Origin: Defluviicoccus sp. bin129
Lineage (GTDB): Bacteria > Pseudomonadota > Alphaproteobacteria > MPNO01
NCBI GenBank assembly: GCA_002239065.1
Contig: MPNO01000002.1
Location: 62,001-126,000, forward strand
Direction: 5' to 3'
DNA length: 64,000 nucleotides
The notes beneath the pieces were generated by a model. It was not told the origin of the DNA. It worked only from the letters and a program-made list of their open reading frames with translations, and ran no database searches. Below are positions 10,325 through 18,738 of the stretch, piece after piece. The position numbers and the translations under genes were made by a program. Within the stretch, counting starts at the first letter, position 1. Each line of letters begins with the position of its first letter.

Positions 10325-11476
10325 TCAATCGACCACGAAGAGCTCCCAACCCGGATCGGTCGAGAGTATTTCGCAGCCGTGCTCGCGGATGACCACATGC
10401 TCTTCCGGGTTCACCAGCCCGTCCGGGCTCTCGATCTTGGGCTCCGGGGTGAGCGTCATGCCGATTTGGAGAACGGTCGGGTCGAACCGGTTGATCGACG
10501 GCGGTTCGGTCTCCAGACCGATGCCGTGCCCGATGCGCTTCGCCGGGTGATCCGAATAGTTGACGAAATCGGTCCTGGCCAGCAGGGACTGGGAATACTC
10601 GAAAATTTCCGACATGCCGGTTCCCGGGGTCATGCGGTCCATCACCTTGAACAAAATTTCCCACATACCGTCATGCTCGCGGCGCTGCCGGTCGCTCGGC
10701 GGGCCGAACACCGCCCGGCGGGTGAAATCCATGTGATAGCCCTCGAAATGGCAGCCGCCGTCGAGATAGAGCACGTCGCCCGCCTGAAACGCGCCGCCGG
10801 GCCCGGTCGCGCCCAGCGCGGTCGGCGGGCCGGAATCCAGATCCGCCCCCTCCTCGAAGTAATAGGCGATGATGCGCTTCTGGATTTCGGCCGACGTGAT
10901 GCCGGGATGGAGCTCCTCGATGCAGCGTTTCCACGCCCGGCCGCCGATCGCACAAGCCTCGCGCTGGGCCTCGATCTCCCACTCCGACTTTATCATCCGG
11001 CAGCCCCAGACGACGGGACCGGACTCGACGAAACGGACGCCGGGCAGATCGTCCTGCAAGCGAATGAAATCGTCATGCGGGATACCGAGCCATGTCTCGC
11101 GCCCGAGCTCGATCCCGATCGTGGCATCCAGCAGCCCGCGATCCTCGAGGACGCCGCGTATGCCCCAGTCCACCCGTTGGTCGGTGTTGAACGGCACCTC
11201 GGGATAGATGCGGCGGTCCTCGACCCAGGACGGGTAAGGCCGGTCGTAGAGGCGCGCGAACATTCCCGGGCCCGACCAGCTTATGACCGCGGCCTCTCCC
11301 TCCAGGGGAAGGATGAAAATATTCGGCCGCTGCCTCATCCATGCCGGCGCCCGCTGACCGCTGAAATAGTAAAAGGTCGTCGGGTCGGTCACCACGAGAC
11401 CGTCCATGCCGCGCTCGCTCATGAGCGCGCGCGCGTGTGTTTTCCGGGTTTCGTACTCGCTCGCCGGGACGGCCAT
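10325..11476 (-). CDS. M24 family (creatinase / Xaa-Pro peptidase-like) metalloenzyme
   Basis: A 383-residue protein with the creatinase N-terminal domain (about 1-155) and the pita-bread M24 catalytic domain (about 160-383). The five dinuclear-metal ligands of aminopeptidase P-type enzymes are present at the expected places: D239, D250, H317, E345 and E369. It is therefore likely an active metal-dependent hydrolase rather than a metal-free creatinase. Candidate activities are Xaa-Pro dipeptidase or hydrolysis of a C-N bond in a small substrate. The ATG at 11476 follows AGAGGTG. The gene runs towards the TRAP operon and is divergent from the amidohydrolase pair. Confidence 0.85.
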   Translation of the reverse strand: MAVPASEYETRKTHARALMSERGMDGLVVTDPTTFYYFSGQRAPAWMRQRPNIFILPLEGEAAVISWSGPGMFARLYDRPYPSWVEDRRIYPEVPFNTDQRVDWGIRGVLEDRGLLDATIGIELGRETWLGIPHDDFIRLQDDLPGVRFVESGPVVWGCRMIKSEWEIEAQREACAIGGRAWKRCIEELHPGITSAEIQKRIIAYYFEEGADLDSGPPTALGATGPGGAFQAGDVLYLDGGCHFEGYHMDFTRRAVFGPPSDRQRREHDGMWEILFKVMDRMTPGTGMSEIFEYSQSLLARTDFVNYSDHPAKRIGHGIGLETEPPSINRFDPTVLQIGMTLTPEPKIESPDGLVNPEEHVVIREHGCEILSTDPGWELFVVD

Positions 11477-11607
11477 CGAACACCTCTTTGGAAATACCGG
11501 CTGTCGCGCAACAATGAGCTTATGCGACCGCCATCCCGCGTTCAACTCAGGGCGCCGCCGGTTCCCGCCTGTTGCCCGGACGGCGGCCCGATGATATGGG
11601 GTCGGTC

Positions 11608-12861
11608 ATGAAAACCGTGTTCAGCAACGCGAACGTCATCGACGGAAAGGGCGGCGCGTTCCACGGTTTCGTCGTGGTCGAGGGCAGGGAAATCGTTCGT
11701 GTCGGCCACGGCGAACCCCGCCTGTCCACCACCGGGTACGAGGTCGTGGACCTCGGAAACAAGAGCCTGCTGCCCGGGTTCTTCGACTGCCACGTCCATC
11801 TGCGCTCGGACGGGCTCGCCGATCCGCGCGCCCAGGTGCTGTCCGACACGGATGCGCTCTGCGCCTTGCGGTCCGCGCGCAATGCCAGGCGCACGATCGA
11901 AGCGGGGATCACCACGATACGGGATTGCGGGTCGACCAACTTCGTCGATTTCTCGGTGCGCCGGGCGGTGGAACAGGGGCTGGTTCCCGGCCCCCGCATG
12001 GTGCTGTCGGGCAAGATCATCTGCATGACCGGCGGTCACGGGTGGAACGTGGGGCAGCAGGCGGATGGTCCGGACGGGGTTCGCAAGGCGGCGCGCGAGC
12101 AGCTGCGCGCCGGGGCGGACAACGTCAAGCTGATCGCGACCGGCGGCATCCTCACGCCGGGCACCGAAATCGGCAGCGCCCAGCTCACCGTCGACGAGCT
12201 GCGCGCCGGTGTCGAAGAGGCGAAGAAGGCCGGCGCCATCTCGGCCGCGCACGCGCATGGCGCGACCGGCATAAGGAATGCGGTGCGGGCGGGCGTCGAC
12301 TCGATCGAGCATGGCTATTTCCTCGATGACGAGGGTGTCGAGTTGATGCTCGAACGCGGCACCTATCTGGTGGCCACGTCGACCGCGGTGAGGAATGTCG
12401 CGACGCGGGGCGTCGAGGACGGCTTGCTGCCCGATGTTCACAGAAAGGCCTGCGAGGCCGTCGACAGCCATATCGAGAGCTTCGGCAGGGCCTGGCGCGC
12501 CGGCGTCAACCTGGCGATGGGAACCGATTCCGGCGTTCCCTTCACGCGCCACGGCCGAAATCTCGAAGAACTCGCGCATCTGGTGGAGATGGGTCTCGGC
12601 CCCATGGAGGCGATCCAGGTCTCGACGCTCGGCAGCGCCCGGCTGCTGCGGCTCGACGACCGTCTTGGCAGCATCGAGGAAGGCAAGCTGGCCGACCTGG
12701 TCGTGTGCGACGGAGATCCGCTGCGCGATATCGCGGTCCTTCAGGACAAGGACCGCATCGAGTGGGTGGTCAAGGACGGCGAGGTCGTGATTCGCCGCGA
12801 CGGCGCCCGCGCCACCGGGGACGCATCGGCGTGCGACGCATTCTCTCCAACGCCCGCATAA
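11608..12861 (+). CDS. Metal-dependent amidohydrolase, HutI-like, first of a tandem pair
   Basis: A 417-residue amidohydrolase of the imidazolonepropionase-like group (COG1228 type). Zinc ligands and catalytic residues are all visible: H62 and H64 in DCHVHL, the probable carboxylated K174, H215 in AHAHG, H235 in IEHG and D307 in MGTDSG. Such enzymes hydrolyse cyclic amides or act as Xaa-Pro dipeptidases (prolidases); the substrate here is unknown. The ATG at 11608 follows GGGG, and an in-frame ATG four codons upstream is possible. The gene is divergent from the M24 gene across 131 bases and overlaps the start of its paralogue by 31 bases. Confidence 0.87.
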   Translation: MKTVFSNANVIDGKGGAFHGFVVVEGREIVRVGHGEPRLSTTGYEVVDLGNKSLLPGFFDCHVHLRSDGLADPRAQVLSDTDALCALRSARNARRTIEAGITTIRDCGSTNFVDFSVRRAVEQGLVPGPRMVLSGKIICMTGGHGWNVGQQADGPDGVRKAAREQLRAGADNVKLIATGGILTPGTEIGSAQLTVDELRAGVEEAKKAGAISAAHAHGATGIRNAVRAGVDSIEHGYFLDDEGVELMLERGTYLVATSTAVRNVATRGVEDGLLPDVHRKACEAVDSHIESFGRAWRAGVNLAMGTDSGVPFTRHGRNLEELAHLVEMGLGPMEAIQVSTLGSARLLRLDDRLGSIEEGKLADLVVCDGDPLRDIAVLQDKDRIEWVVKDGEVVIRRDGARATGDASACDAFSPTPA

Positions 12862-14054
12862 TCGACGGCACCGGAGAGGTTCTCGCGGACCGATTCATCG
12901 TAGTCGCGGACCGGACGATCGCCGACATCGCTCCGATGTCCCGCTTCCCCGAAACGCCCGCCGGCGAGGTCTTGGACGTTTCCGGCCTCTCCGTGATGCC
13001 GGGGATGATCGACTGCCATGTCCATCTGTCCATCGACGGCGACGCCGACCCCATCGCCCAGGTGGTGGGCGACACCGCGGCGATGTCGGTCCTTCGCATG
13101 GCCCGCAACGCCGAGCGCACGATCGCCGCCGGCGTGACGACGGTGCGCGATCTGGGCGCCAGGGGCCATATCGACATGTCCTTCCGGCGTGCCCTCGCGG
13201 AGGGCTTGCCGATGGCGGCACCGCGGCTGGTCCTGAGCGGCCGGCCGGTCACCATGACGGGCGGCCATTGCCGGCAGTTCGGCCGTCAGGCCGACGGGGT
13301 CGACGACGCGAGGCGGGCGGCGCGGGAACAGATTCGCGCCGGCGCGGACTGCATCAAGCTCATGGCGACCGGCGGTATCCTGACCCAGGGCAACGAGATC
13401 GGCGCGGCGCAGCTCGAGGAAGCGGAAATGCGCGCCGCCATCGAGGAGGCCGACAAGGCGGGAAAGCTGAGCGCCGTCCACGCGCATGGCGCGTCGGGGA
13501 TCAAGAACGGCATCCGGGCCGGCGTGCAGAGCGTCGAACATGCCTATTTTCTCGACGACGACGGCATCGACATGATGCTGGAGCGCGGCGTATGGCTGGT
13601 CCCCACCGCGGCCGCGGTCGACCTCGTGGTGAAGAACGGGATCGGATCCGGGATACCGCCCGATGTGGTGGAGAAGGCCGGGTCCGCGGTGGAAAGCCAG
13701 CGCGCGTCCTGCGCCAGGGCGCTCAAATCCGGCGTCAGGATCGCGATGGGCACCGATGCGGGCACGCCCTGCAACCGGCACGGCGAGAATGCCCGGGAAC
13801 TCGCCGCCCTCGTATCGCTCGGCATGACGCCCATGGATGCCATCCGCGCGACCACGATCCGGGGGGCGGAACTCCTCGGTCTGTCGGACCGGCTGGGAAC
13901 CGTGCAGGTCGGAAAGACGGCGGATATCCTGGTCGTCGACGGGGACCCGCTGGCGGATATTTCCATCCTCCGCGCCCGCCAGCGCATCCCGATGGTGTTC
14001 CAGGACGGCGAAATCGTCGCGCGTCGCGGAGAGATCGTGGCGTCGGGATCCTGA
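12831..14054 (+). CDS. Metal-dependent amidohydrolase, HutI-like, second of a tandem pair
   Basis: A 407-residue paralogue of the preceding gene, similar along the entire length: NARIIDGTG, MPGMIDCHVHLS, CIKLMATGGILTQGNE, VHAHGASGIKNG, VEHAYFLDDDG, MGTDAGTPCNRHG. All metal and catalytic residues are kept (H63 and H65 in DCHVHL). The start is taken as GTG at 12831, because it matches the N-terminus of the paralogue and has GGGGA upstream. It lies inside the end of gene one, so the two are translationally coupled. The duplication suggests a heteromeric enzyme or two related substrates. Confidence 0.86.
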   Translation: MRRILSNARIIDGTGEVLADRFIVVADRTIADIAPMSRFPETPAGEVLDVSGLSVMPGMIDCHVHLSIDGDADPIAQVVGDTAAMSVLRMARNAERTIAAGVTTVRDLGARGHIDMSFRRALAEGLPMAAPRLVLSGRPVTMTGGHCRQFGRQADGVDDARRAAREQIRAGADCIKLMATGGILTQGNEIGAAQLEEAEMRAAIEEADKAGKLSAVHAHGASGIKNGIRAGVQSVEHAYFLDDDGIDMMLERGVWLVPTAAAVDLVVKNGIGSGIPPDVVEKAGSAVESQRASCARALKSGVRIAMGTDAGTPCNRHGENARELAALVSLGMTPMDAIRATTIRGAELLGLSDRLGTVQVGKTADILVVDGDPLADISILRARQRIPMVFQDGEIVARRGEIVASGS

Positions 14055-14135
14055 CCCGGGCCGGTCTCGGCGAGGGCGACGGGCGGAACGCTCCCACTCG
14101 AAACGGGTAGGCGCCAGGAGCCTTCGGCTTCGCCG

Positions 14136-15149
14136 TCAGCCGCCATCCACCAGCGGCATCACCCTGGCGGCGAAGGTCTCCAGCCCTTCCATCATCGGGT
14201 AGAAATGCACCAGCGGGCAGTCGATGCCGATCGATTCCAGGTAGCGCAGCCGATCGGCGATCTGGCGGGGCGTGCCGACCAGGCCGGCGCCGAGACCCTT
14301 GGCGGCGACCGCGGAGACCGGGTCGCGGCCGCCATACTCCTCGAGCTCCCGGACGCGCTCCTCGGCCTCGCCGGCGCTCTCGGTGCAGATGACATGCGCG
14401 CTGATGCCGTAGGACAGCGACCGGCCGCACTCCGCGGCCCGCCGGTCGAGCTCCTCGATGTCGCGGGCGAAGTTGGCCAGGTTGGCGTCGGCGTTGGCAT
14501 AGCCCGGATCGTAGGCGACGAACCACGCGTCGCAGGCGCGCGCCACCACCTCCCTGCCCGCCTCGGAGCGGCTGGCGGCATAGATCGGCGGGTTGGGGAG
14601 CTGGACCGGCCTGATCGGCAGCCGCCCCGACTCGCAGCGGTAGAACTCGCCCTCCAGGGAGAAAGTCTCCTCGGTCCAGAGCCCCTTCATCACGTCGACG
14701 AACTCTCCCATCCGGCGGTAGCGGGCGTCCGACTGGTCGAGCCAGCCGCCGTTGCCGAAGACGTCGAACTCTTCCTCGTACCAGCCGTTGACGACGTTGA
14801 CCGCGAACCGCCCGCCGCTGATGCGGTCGAGCGAGGCCCCCATCTTGGCGGCAAGCTGGGGCGGGACGATGCCGGGGTGGACCGCGCACATGAGTTCGAT
14901 CCGCCGCGTATGCGCGATCAGTGCGGAAGTCAGCATCCAGGCCTCGAGATCGGGGCCCAGATGGCGCTCGGCGATCAGCGTGGTCTCGAAGCCCAGCGCC
15001 TCGGCGCGCCTGACGACATCGACCGCTATGCGGAACGACTTGTCGACATCGCCGCCGGCACCGGGCGTGCGCAGATCGGAAACCGCGTCTTCCATCGCGG
15101 CGTCGCTGCGCACGGTGTGCGGCAGCGGGGTCCAGATTCCGTATCGCAT
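14136..15149 (-). CDS. LLM-class FMNH2-dependent monooxygenase (SsuD-like)
   Basis: A 337-residue bacterial-luciferase-family monooxygenase, closest in style to alkanesulfonate or dimethylsulfone monooxygenases: MRYGIWTPLP start, LGFETTLIAERHLGPDLEAW, then ISGGRFAVNVVNGWYEEEF and NPPIYAASRS. It uses reduced FMN and oxygen to cleave C-S or oxidise C-N/C-C bonds. No partner flavin reductase gene is seen nearby. It lies 22 bases after the ABC permease gene, which links it to the imported compound, plausibly an organosulfur or similar sulfur/nitrogen source. The exact substrate is not determined. Confidence 0.88.
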   Translation of the reverse strand: MRYGIWTPLPHTVRSDAAMEDAVSDLRTPGAGGDVDKSFRIAVDVVRRAEALGFETTLIAERHLGPDLEAWMLTSALIAHTRRIELMCAVHPGIVPPQLAAKMGASLDRISGGRFAVNVVNGWYEEEFDVFGNGGWLDQSDARYRRMGEFVDVMKGLWTEETFSLEGEFYRCESGRLPIRPVQLPNPPIYAASRSEAGREVVARACDAWFVAYDPGYANADANLANFARDIEELDRRAAECGRSLSYGISAHVICTESAGEAEERVRELEEYGGRDPVSAVAAKGLGAGLVGTPRQIADRLRYLESIGIDCPLVHFYPMMEGLETFAARVMPLVDGG

Positions 15150-15171
15150 CTCTCGGCGCTCCCCGCTCCGG

Positions 15172-15966
15172 TCACCTCACCGCGAACCGGCGCGACAGCG
15201 GATCGATGACCAGCCTTTCGCCGGCGATGAAGATCAGGACGATGGCGAAGCATGCGGCGAACAGGGTCACGGCGTCGGACGCGGTGAGCGCGCGCAGCAT
15301 CAGGAACCCGATGCCGCTCTCGGCGCCGAACAGCTCGGAGACCAGCGCGATCTTCCACCCCACCCCGTAGGCGATGCGGAGCGCCGCGACGACATAGGGC
15401 ATCAGCAGCGGCACCGTGATGCGCCAGAACACCTTGAGCGGGTTGCGGGTGAAGCTGCGGGCCATCTCCAGCAATTCGCGATCGAGCTCCTTGAGGCCTT
15501 CGGAGATGTTGACCAGGCAGAACGGCGTCAGGATCGCGACCTGGACGAAGATCACCGACAGGTTCGACGGCCCGAACCAGATCGAGGCGAGGATGGCCCA
15601 GCCGACCGACGGGAAGGAGTTGAGGAAAGGCTTGATGCGCTCGTGAACGATCGCCTCGCCGGCCGGCCAGAGCCTGGGCACGAAGGCGAGCGCGCCGCCC
15701 AGTACGACCGCCACGACGACGGACGAGGCGACGCGCAGCGTGCTGATCAGGGAATCGTCGACGATCCCGGAGAGGAAGAAGAAGTCGACCACCCGCTCCG
15801 CCACCGCCAGCGGCCCCGGCAGGATGAAATCGGGCATCCCGCGCGCCGCCAGCCACCACCCGGCCAGCGCGAGCACGACCAGCCCCTCGCCGAGCAGGCG
15901 CTCGCGCAGCCGCCGGCCGCGCCACGGCCTCGCTCGCCCCGCCGGACGGTCAGCCGGCCGCCGCAT
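15172..15966 (-). CDS. ABC transporter permease, SsuC/TauC type (second of two)
   Basis: About 264 residues with six hydrophobic helices and a recognisable cytoplasmic EAA-type loop (ELLEMARSFTRNPLKVFWRI). It belongs to the nitrate/sulfonate/taurine permease family. The ATG at 15966 is preferred over one at 15978 because GAGG lies just upstream. It overlaps the other permease gene by 17 bases. The two permeases are clearly homologous but diverged, which suggests a heterodimeric channel. Confidence 0.9.
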   Translation of the reverse strand: MRRPADRPAGRARPWRGRRLRERLLGEGLVVLALAGWWLAARGMPDFILPGPLAVAERVVDFFFLSGIVDDSLISTLRVASSVVVAVVLGGALAFVPRLWPAGEAIVHERIKPFLNSFPSVGWAILASIWFGPSNLSVIFVQVAILTPFCLVNISEGLKELDRELLEMARSFTRNPLKVFWRITVPLLMPYVVAALRIAYGVGWKIALVSELFGAESGIGFLMLRALTASDAVTLFAACFAIVLIFIAGERLVIDPLSRRFAVR

Positions 15967-16732
15967 GATGCCTCGCAAGCCGCGTCTGCACGGGTGCGAA
16001 CACCCATCGGTCGGTGCTGTAGACGAACATGATGATGACGATGATCACGACCAGGATCATCGGCATGTCGAAATCCTGCCGCGCCAGGTTGAGCAGGTAG
16101 CCGAGACCCGTATCGCCGCCGAACAGCTCGGCGGTGAGCGCCACCTTCCAGGCGACGCCGAAGCTGATCCTGAGCGTTGCGAAGACGAACGGGAACAGCG
16201 CCGGCAGGATCAGCAGGCGGAACGCCCGCCAGCGCCCGCGCCCGAAGCTCGCCCCCATCTCCAGCATCTCGCGGTCGATGGCCTCCAGCCCCTCGCGCAT
16301 GTTGATGATGGAGAACGGGGTCAGGACCATGCTGATCGCGAACATCACGGTGAAATCGTTGACCCCGAACCAGATGATGGCGAGCAGGGTCCAGCCGATG
16401 CCGGAAAAGGAGTTGAGGAACGGGCTCAGCCGCCCGTGCACCATGATGCGGAACGACGGCAGGTAGAAGACCAGGAAGGCGCAGGCGCTGCCGATCAGGA
16501 AGGACGCCAGGATGGCGCCGCCGATATGGGCGAACGACCAGAACATGTGCTTCACCAGGTGGTAGTCGGTGAAGAACTCGTAGAGCCGGACCGCGACCGA
16601 GACCGGGCCGGGCATGATGAAGGGCTCGACGATCTGGGCGTAGATCGCCCAGAGGATCAGGAACCCGAGGGTGAAGAGATGGGCCGCGCGCCGCATGTCG
16701 CGGCGCGCGGCGTCCGGGTTCGGGCGTCCCAA
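15950..16732 (-). CDS. ABC transporter permease, SsuC/TauC type (first of two)
   Basis: A 260-residue membrane permease with six helices and an intact EAA loop (MLEMGASFGRGRWRAFRLLI). It follows the binding-protein gene by 22 bases. The longest frame begins with TTG at 16732. An ATG at 16696 is equally possible, and neither has a good Shine-Dalgarno sequence. With the next gene it forms an unusual two-permease set served by one binding protein and one ATPase. Confidence 0.9.
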   Translation of the reverse strand: MGRPNPDAARRDMRRAAHLFTLGFLILWAIYAQIVEPFIMPGPVSVAVRLYEFFTDYHLVKHMFWSFAHIGGAILASFLIGSACAFLVFYLPSFRIMVHGRLSPFLNSFSGIGWTLLAIIWFGVNDFTVMFAISMVLTPFSIINMREGLEAIDREMLEMGASFGRGRWRAFRLLILPALFPFVFATLRISFGVAWKVALTAELFGGDTGLGYLLNLARQDFDMPMILVVIIVIIMFVYSTDRWVFAPVQTRLARHHAAAG

Positions 16733-16754
16733 GGTCCGGGAGCCGCGACCGGGC

Positions 16755-17735
16755 CTAGTCCCGGATCGCGTGTTCCCAGATGACCGAGTCCGCCTTCGGG
16801 TAGCTCTTGAGGATGCCGAGCTCCTTGGCGCCCTGCCAGACGGTCTCGAAGGCCTTGGCGTCGGCCTTGCTCACGGTCGCCGGGAAGAACGAGAAGCGGG
16901 TCAGCCACGCCTCGAAGAAATCGGGCGACATGTTGTGCTCCCTGCTGATCGCCTCCCCCACCTTGCGGCGATTGGCCAGCGCGTAGTCGACCGAGGCCTT
17001 GAGCATCCGGTTGAACTCCCTGAACGCGGCGGGGCGGGCCTCCAGCTTGTTGGGGTAGCTCACATTGACCGCCGGCACCACGTCCACCCCGTAGAGCTCG
17101 TTGATGTCGCGGCTGGTATAGGCGACCACGCGGTACTTGCCGGACTTGTCGGCCTTGTAGGCCTGGGAGTGGATCAGCCCGGCGGCGTCGACCCGGCCCG
17201 CCTCGAGCGCGCCGAGCAGCGCCGGCGCCGGCATCTGGACCCATTTGAAGTCGCCGCCCTTGTAGGAGACGTTGATGCCGTGCTTCTTCCACAGCGCGAT
17301 GCGCTGCCAGGTGGTTCCGGTCGATTGCAGGGCGACATTGCCCATCCGCTTGCCCTTGAGGTCGGCGACGGTCTTGTAGGGGCTGTCGGCCTTGACCCAG
17401 ATGGCGCCGCCCTCGCGCCCCGGCGGGGAGCGCAGCGCGGTCGACAGCACGACGAGCTGCAGGCCGCGCGCCTGCGCTCGCGGGATCGACATCACCGCGT
17501 TCATGATCACGTCGTAGCGCCTGGTCGGGGTCGACTGGATCAGCGCCGGGATGCCGAGCGAGGACATCTCGATCTCGATCGTGTCGGATTTGACGATCCC
17601 GCTCTTGATCCCGTAGAGCACGCCTTCCATCGCCGGCTCGATCAGATAGGCGTAGGTGATCTTTTCCTTCGCGCCGGCCCCCGTCGTCGCGCCGAGCGCG
17701 AAGGCGGCGAGGGTTCCGAGCAGCAACCGCTTCAT
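16755..17735 (-). CDS. ABC transporter substrate-binding protein, NitT/TauT family
   Basis: A 326-residue periplasmic binding protein of the nitrate/sulfonate/taurine type with a clear signal peptide (MKRLLLGTLAAFALGATTGAGA, cleaved before about residue 23). The fold features of the family are present (DLKGKRMGNVALQSTGTTWQ, ALEAGRVDAAGL). The ATG at 17735 follows GGAGG by seven bases. It overlaps the ATPase stop codon in ATGA, so the two are coupled. The ligand is unknown. The neighbouring SsuD-like monooxygenase suggests an organosulfur or similar compound. Confidence 0.9.
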   Translation of the reverse strand: MKRLLLGTLAAFALGATTGAGAKEKITYAYLIEPAMEGVLYGIKSGIVKSDTIEIEMSSLGIPALIQSTPTRRYDVIMNAVMSIPRAQARGLQLVVLSTALRSPPGREGGAIWVKADSPYKTVADLKGKRMGNVALQSTGTTWQRIALWKKHGINVSYKGGDFKWVQMPAPALLGALEAGRVDAAGLIHSQAYKADKSGKYRVVAYTSRDINELYGVDVVPAVNVSYPNKLEARPAAFREFNRMLKASVDYALANRRKVGEAISREHNMSPDFFEAWLTRFSFFPATVSKADAKAFETVWQGAKELGILKSYPKADSVIWEHAIRD

Positions 17736-18529
17736 GGTCTTGCCTCCATCTGGTGTTCGACCTGTTCCGTCGCATCGGGTGCGAGCGTGCGAAAGAGCGC
17801 GTGAAGATGCGCCTTGTGCGCCCTGAGACCGGCGGAGCCCTCGATCGTGCGCGGCCGGTCCTCGGCGATCTCGATGGTGTCGAGAATGCGGGTCGGCTTG
17901 TTGGAGAGCAGCAGCACCCGGTCCGCCAGCACCAGCGCCTCGTCGATATCGTGGGTGACGAACACGATGGTCTTCCCGGTCTTCTGCCAGATCGAGACGA
18001 TCTCTTCCCGCAGGCGCCGCCTGGTGTTGAGGTCGAGGGCCGAGAACGGTTCGTCCATCAGCACGATCTTCGGATCGACCGACAGCGCCCGCGCGATCGC
18101 CACGCGCTGGCGCTCGCCGCCCGACAGCATGGACGGGAATTTGTGCATGTCCGCGGCAAGCCCGACCAGGGCGAGCAGGTCGCGCGCCCGCTCCTCCATG
18201 GCGGCCTTCGGCATCCGGTCGAACCGGAGCTCCATGCCGAGCACGACATTGCCGAGCGCGTCCCGCCAGGGAACCAGGCGGGGCGACTGGAAGATATAGG
18301 CGATTTCCTGCCAGGCCTCGTCGGGCGGGCGCCCGTCCACCCGGACCGCGCCGCCGGATGCGCGGAGCAGATCGCCCATCACCCTGAGCGAGGTCGACTT
18401 GCCGCAGCCCGACGGGCCGAGAATGCAGAAGAACTCGCCCTCCCGGACATCGAAGCTGAGGTCGTCGTAGATCGTCTCGGCGGCGAAACCGACCTCGACC
18501 CCGCGAAAGGTGATCACGCTTTCCGTCAA
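17732..18529 (-). CDS. ABC transporter ATP-binding protein, SsuB/TauB type
   Basis: A 265-residue ATPase. Walker A is GPSGCGKST, the signature LSGGERQRVAIARAL, Walker B VLMDEPFSALD, and the switch His is in VFVTHDIDEA. The reading frame stays open up to a GTG at 18583, but the extra residues look non-coding. A TTG at 18529 gives the normal family length and start, and a GTG at 18520 is also possible. It is the first gene of the ATPase, binding protein, permease, permease, monooxygenase set. Confidence 0.92.
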   Translation of the reverse strand: MTESVITFRGVEVGFAAETIYDDLSFDVREGEFFCILGPSGCGKSTSLRVMGDLLRASGGAVRVDGRPPDEAWQEIAYIFQSPRLVPWRDALGNVVLGMELRFDRMPKAAMEERARDLLALVGLAADMHKFPSMLSGGERQRVAIARALSVDPKIVLMDEPFSALDLNTRRRLREEIVSIWQKTGKTIVFVTHDIDEALVLADRVLLLSNKPTRILDTIEIAEDRPRTIEGSAGLRAHKAHLHALFRTLAPDATEQVEHQMEARP

Positions 18530-18642
18530 TCGCCCGTACCCGATTGCATGGCGGCAAGTGTTCCACCCCGCCGCCCCGGGCACAAGCGGGGGCGCGTCCG
18601 GTGGTCATGCCCGGATCTGTTCCATTGCCGTCCGGTCTGGCC

Positions 18643-18673
18643 TTCGGAGCGGACAGCGCGGCGGACCCCGCTC
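18643..18673. repeat. Intergenic inverted repeat upstream of the ABC ATPase gene
   Basis: CGGAGCGG (18643-18650) and CCGCTCCG (18666-18673) form an 8-bp stem with a 15-base loop, followed by GGTCGAAATGACGAG. The flank resembles common alphaproteobacterial intergenic repeats. There is no T-run, so a rho-independent terminator is unlikely. It occupies the 209-base gap between the amidohydrolase and ATPase genes and otherwise I see no gene there. Confidence 0.35.
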
Positions 18674-18738
18674 CGGTCGAAATGACGAGGGCTGCGGGGC
18701 GGGGGACGACGACGCGAAGGAGCCGGCGGCACGCAGCC

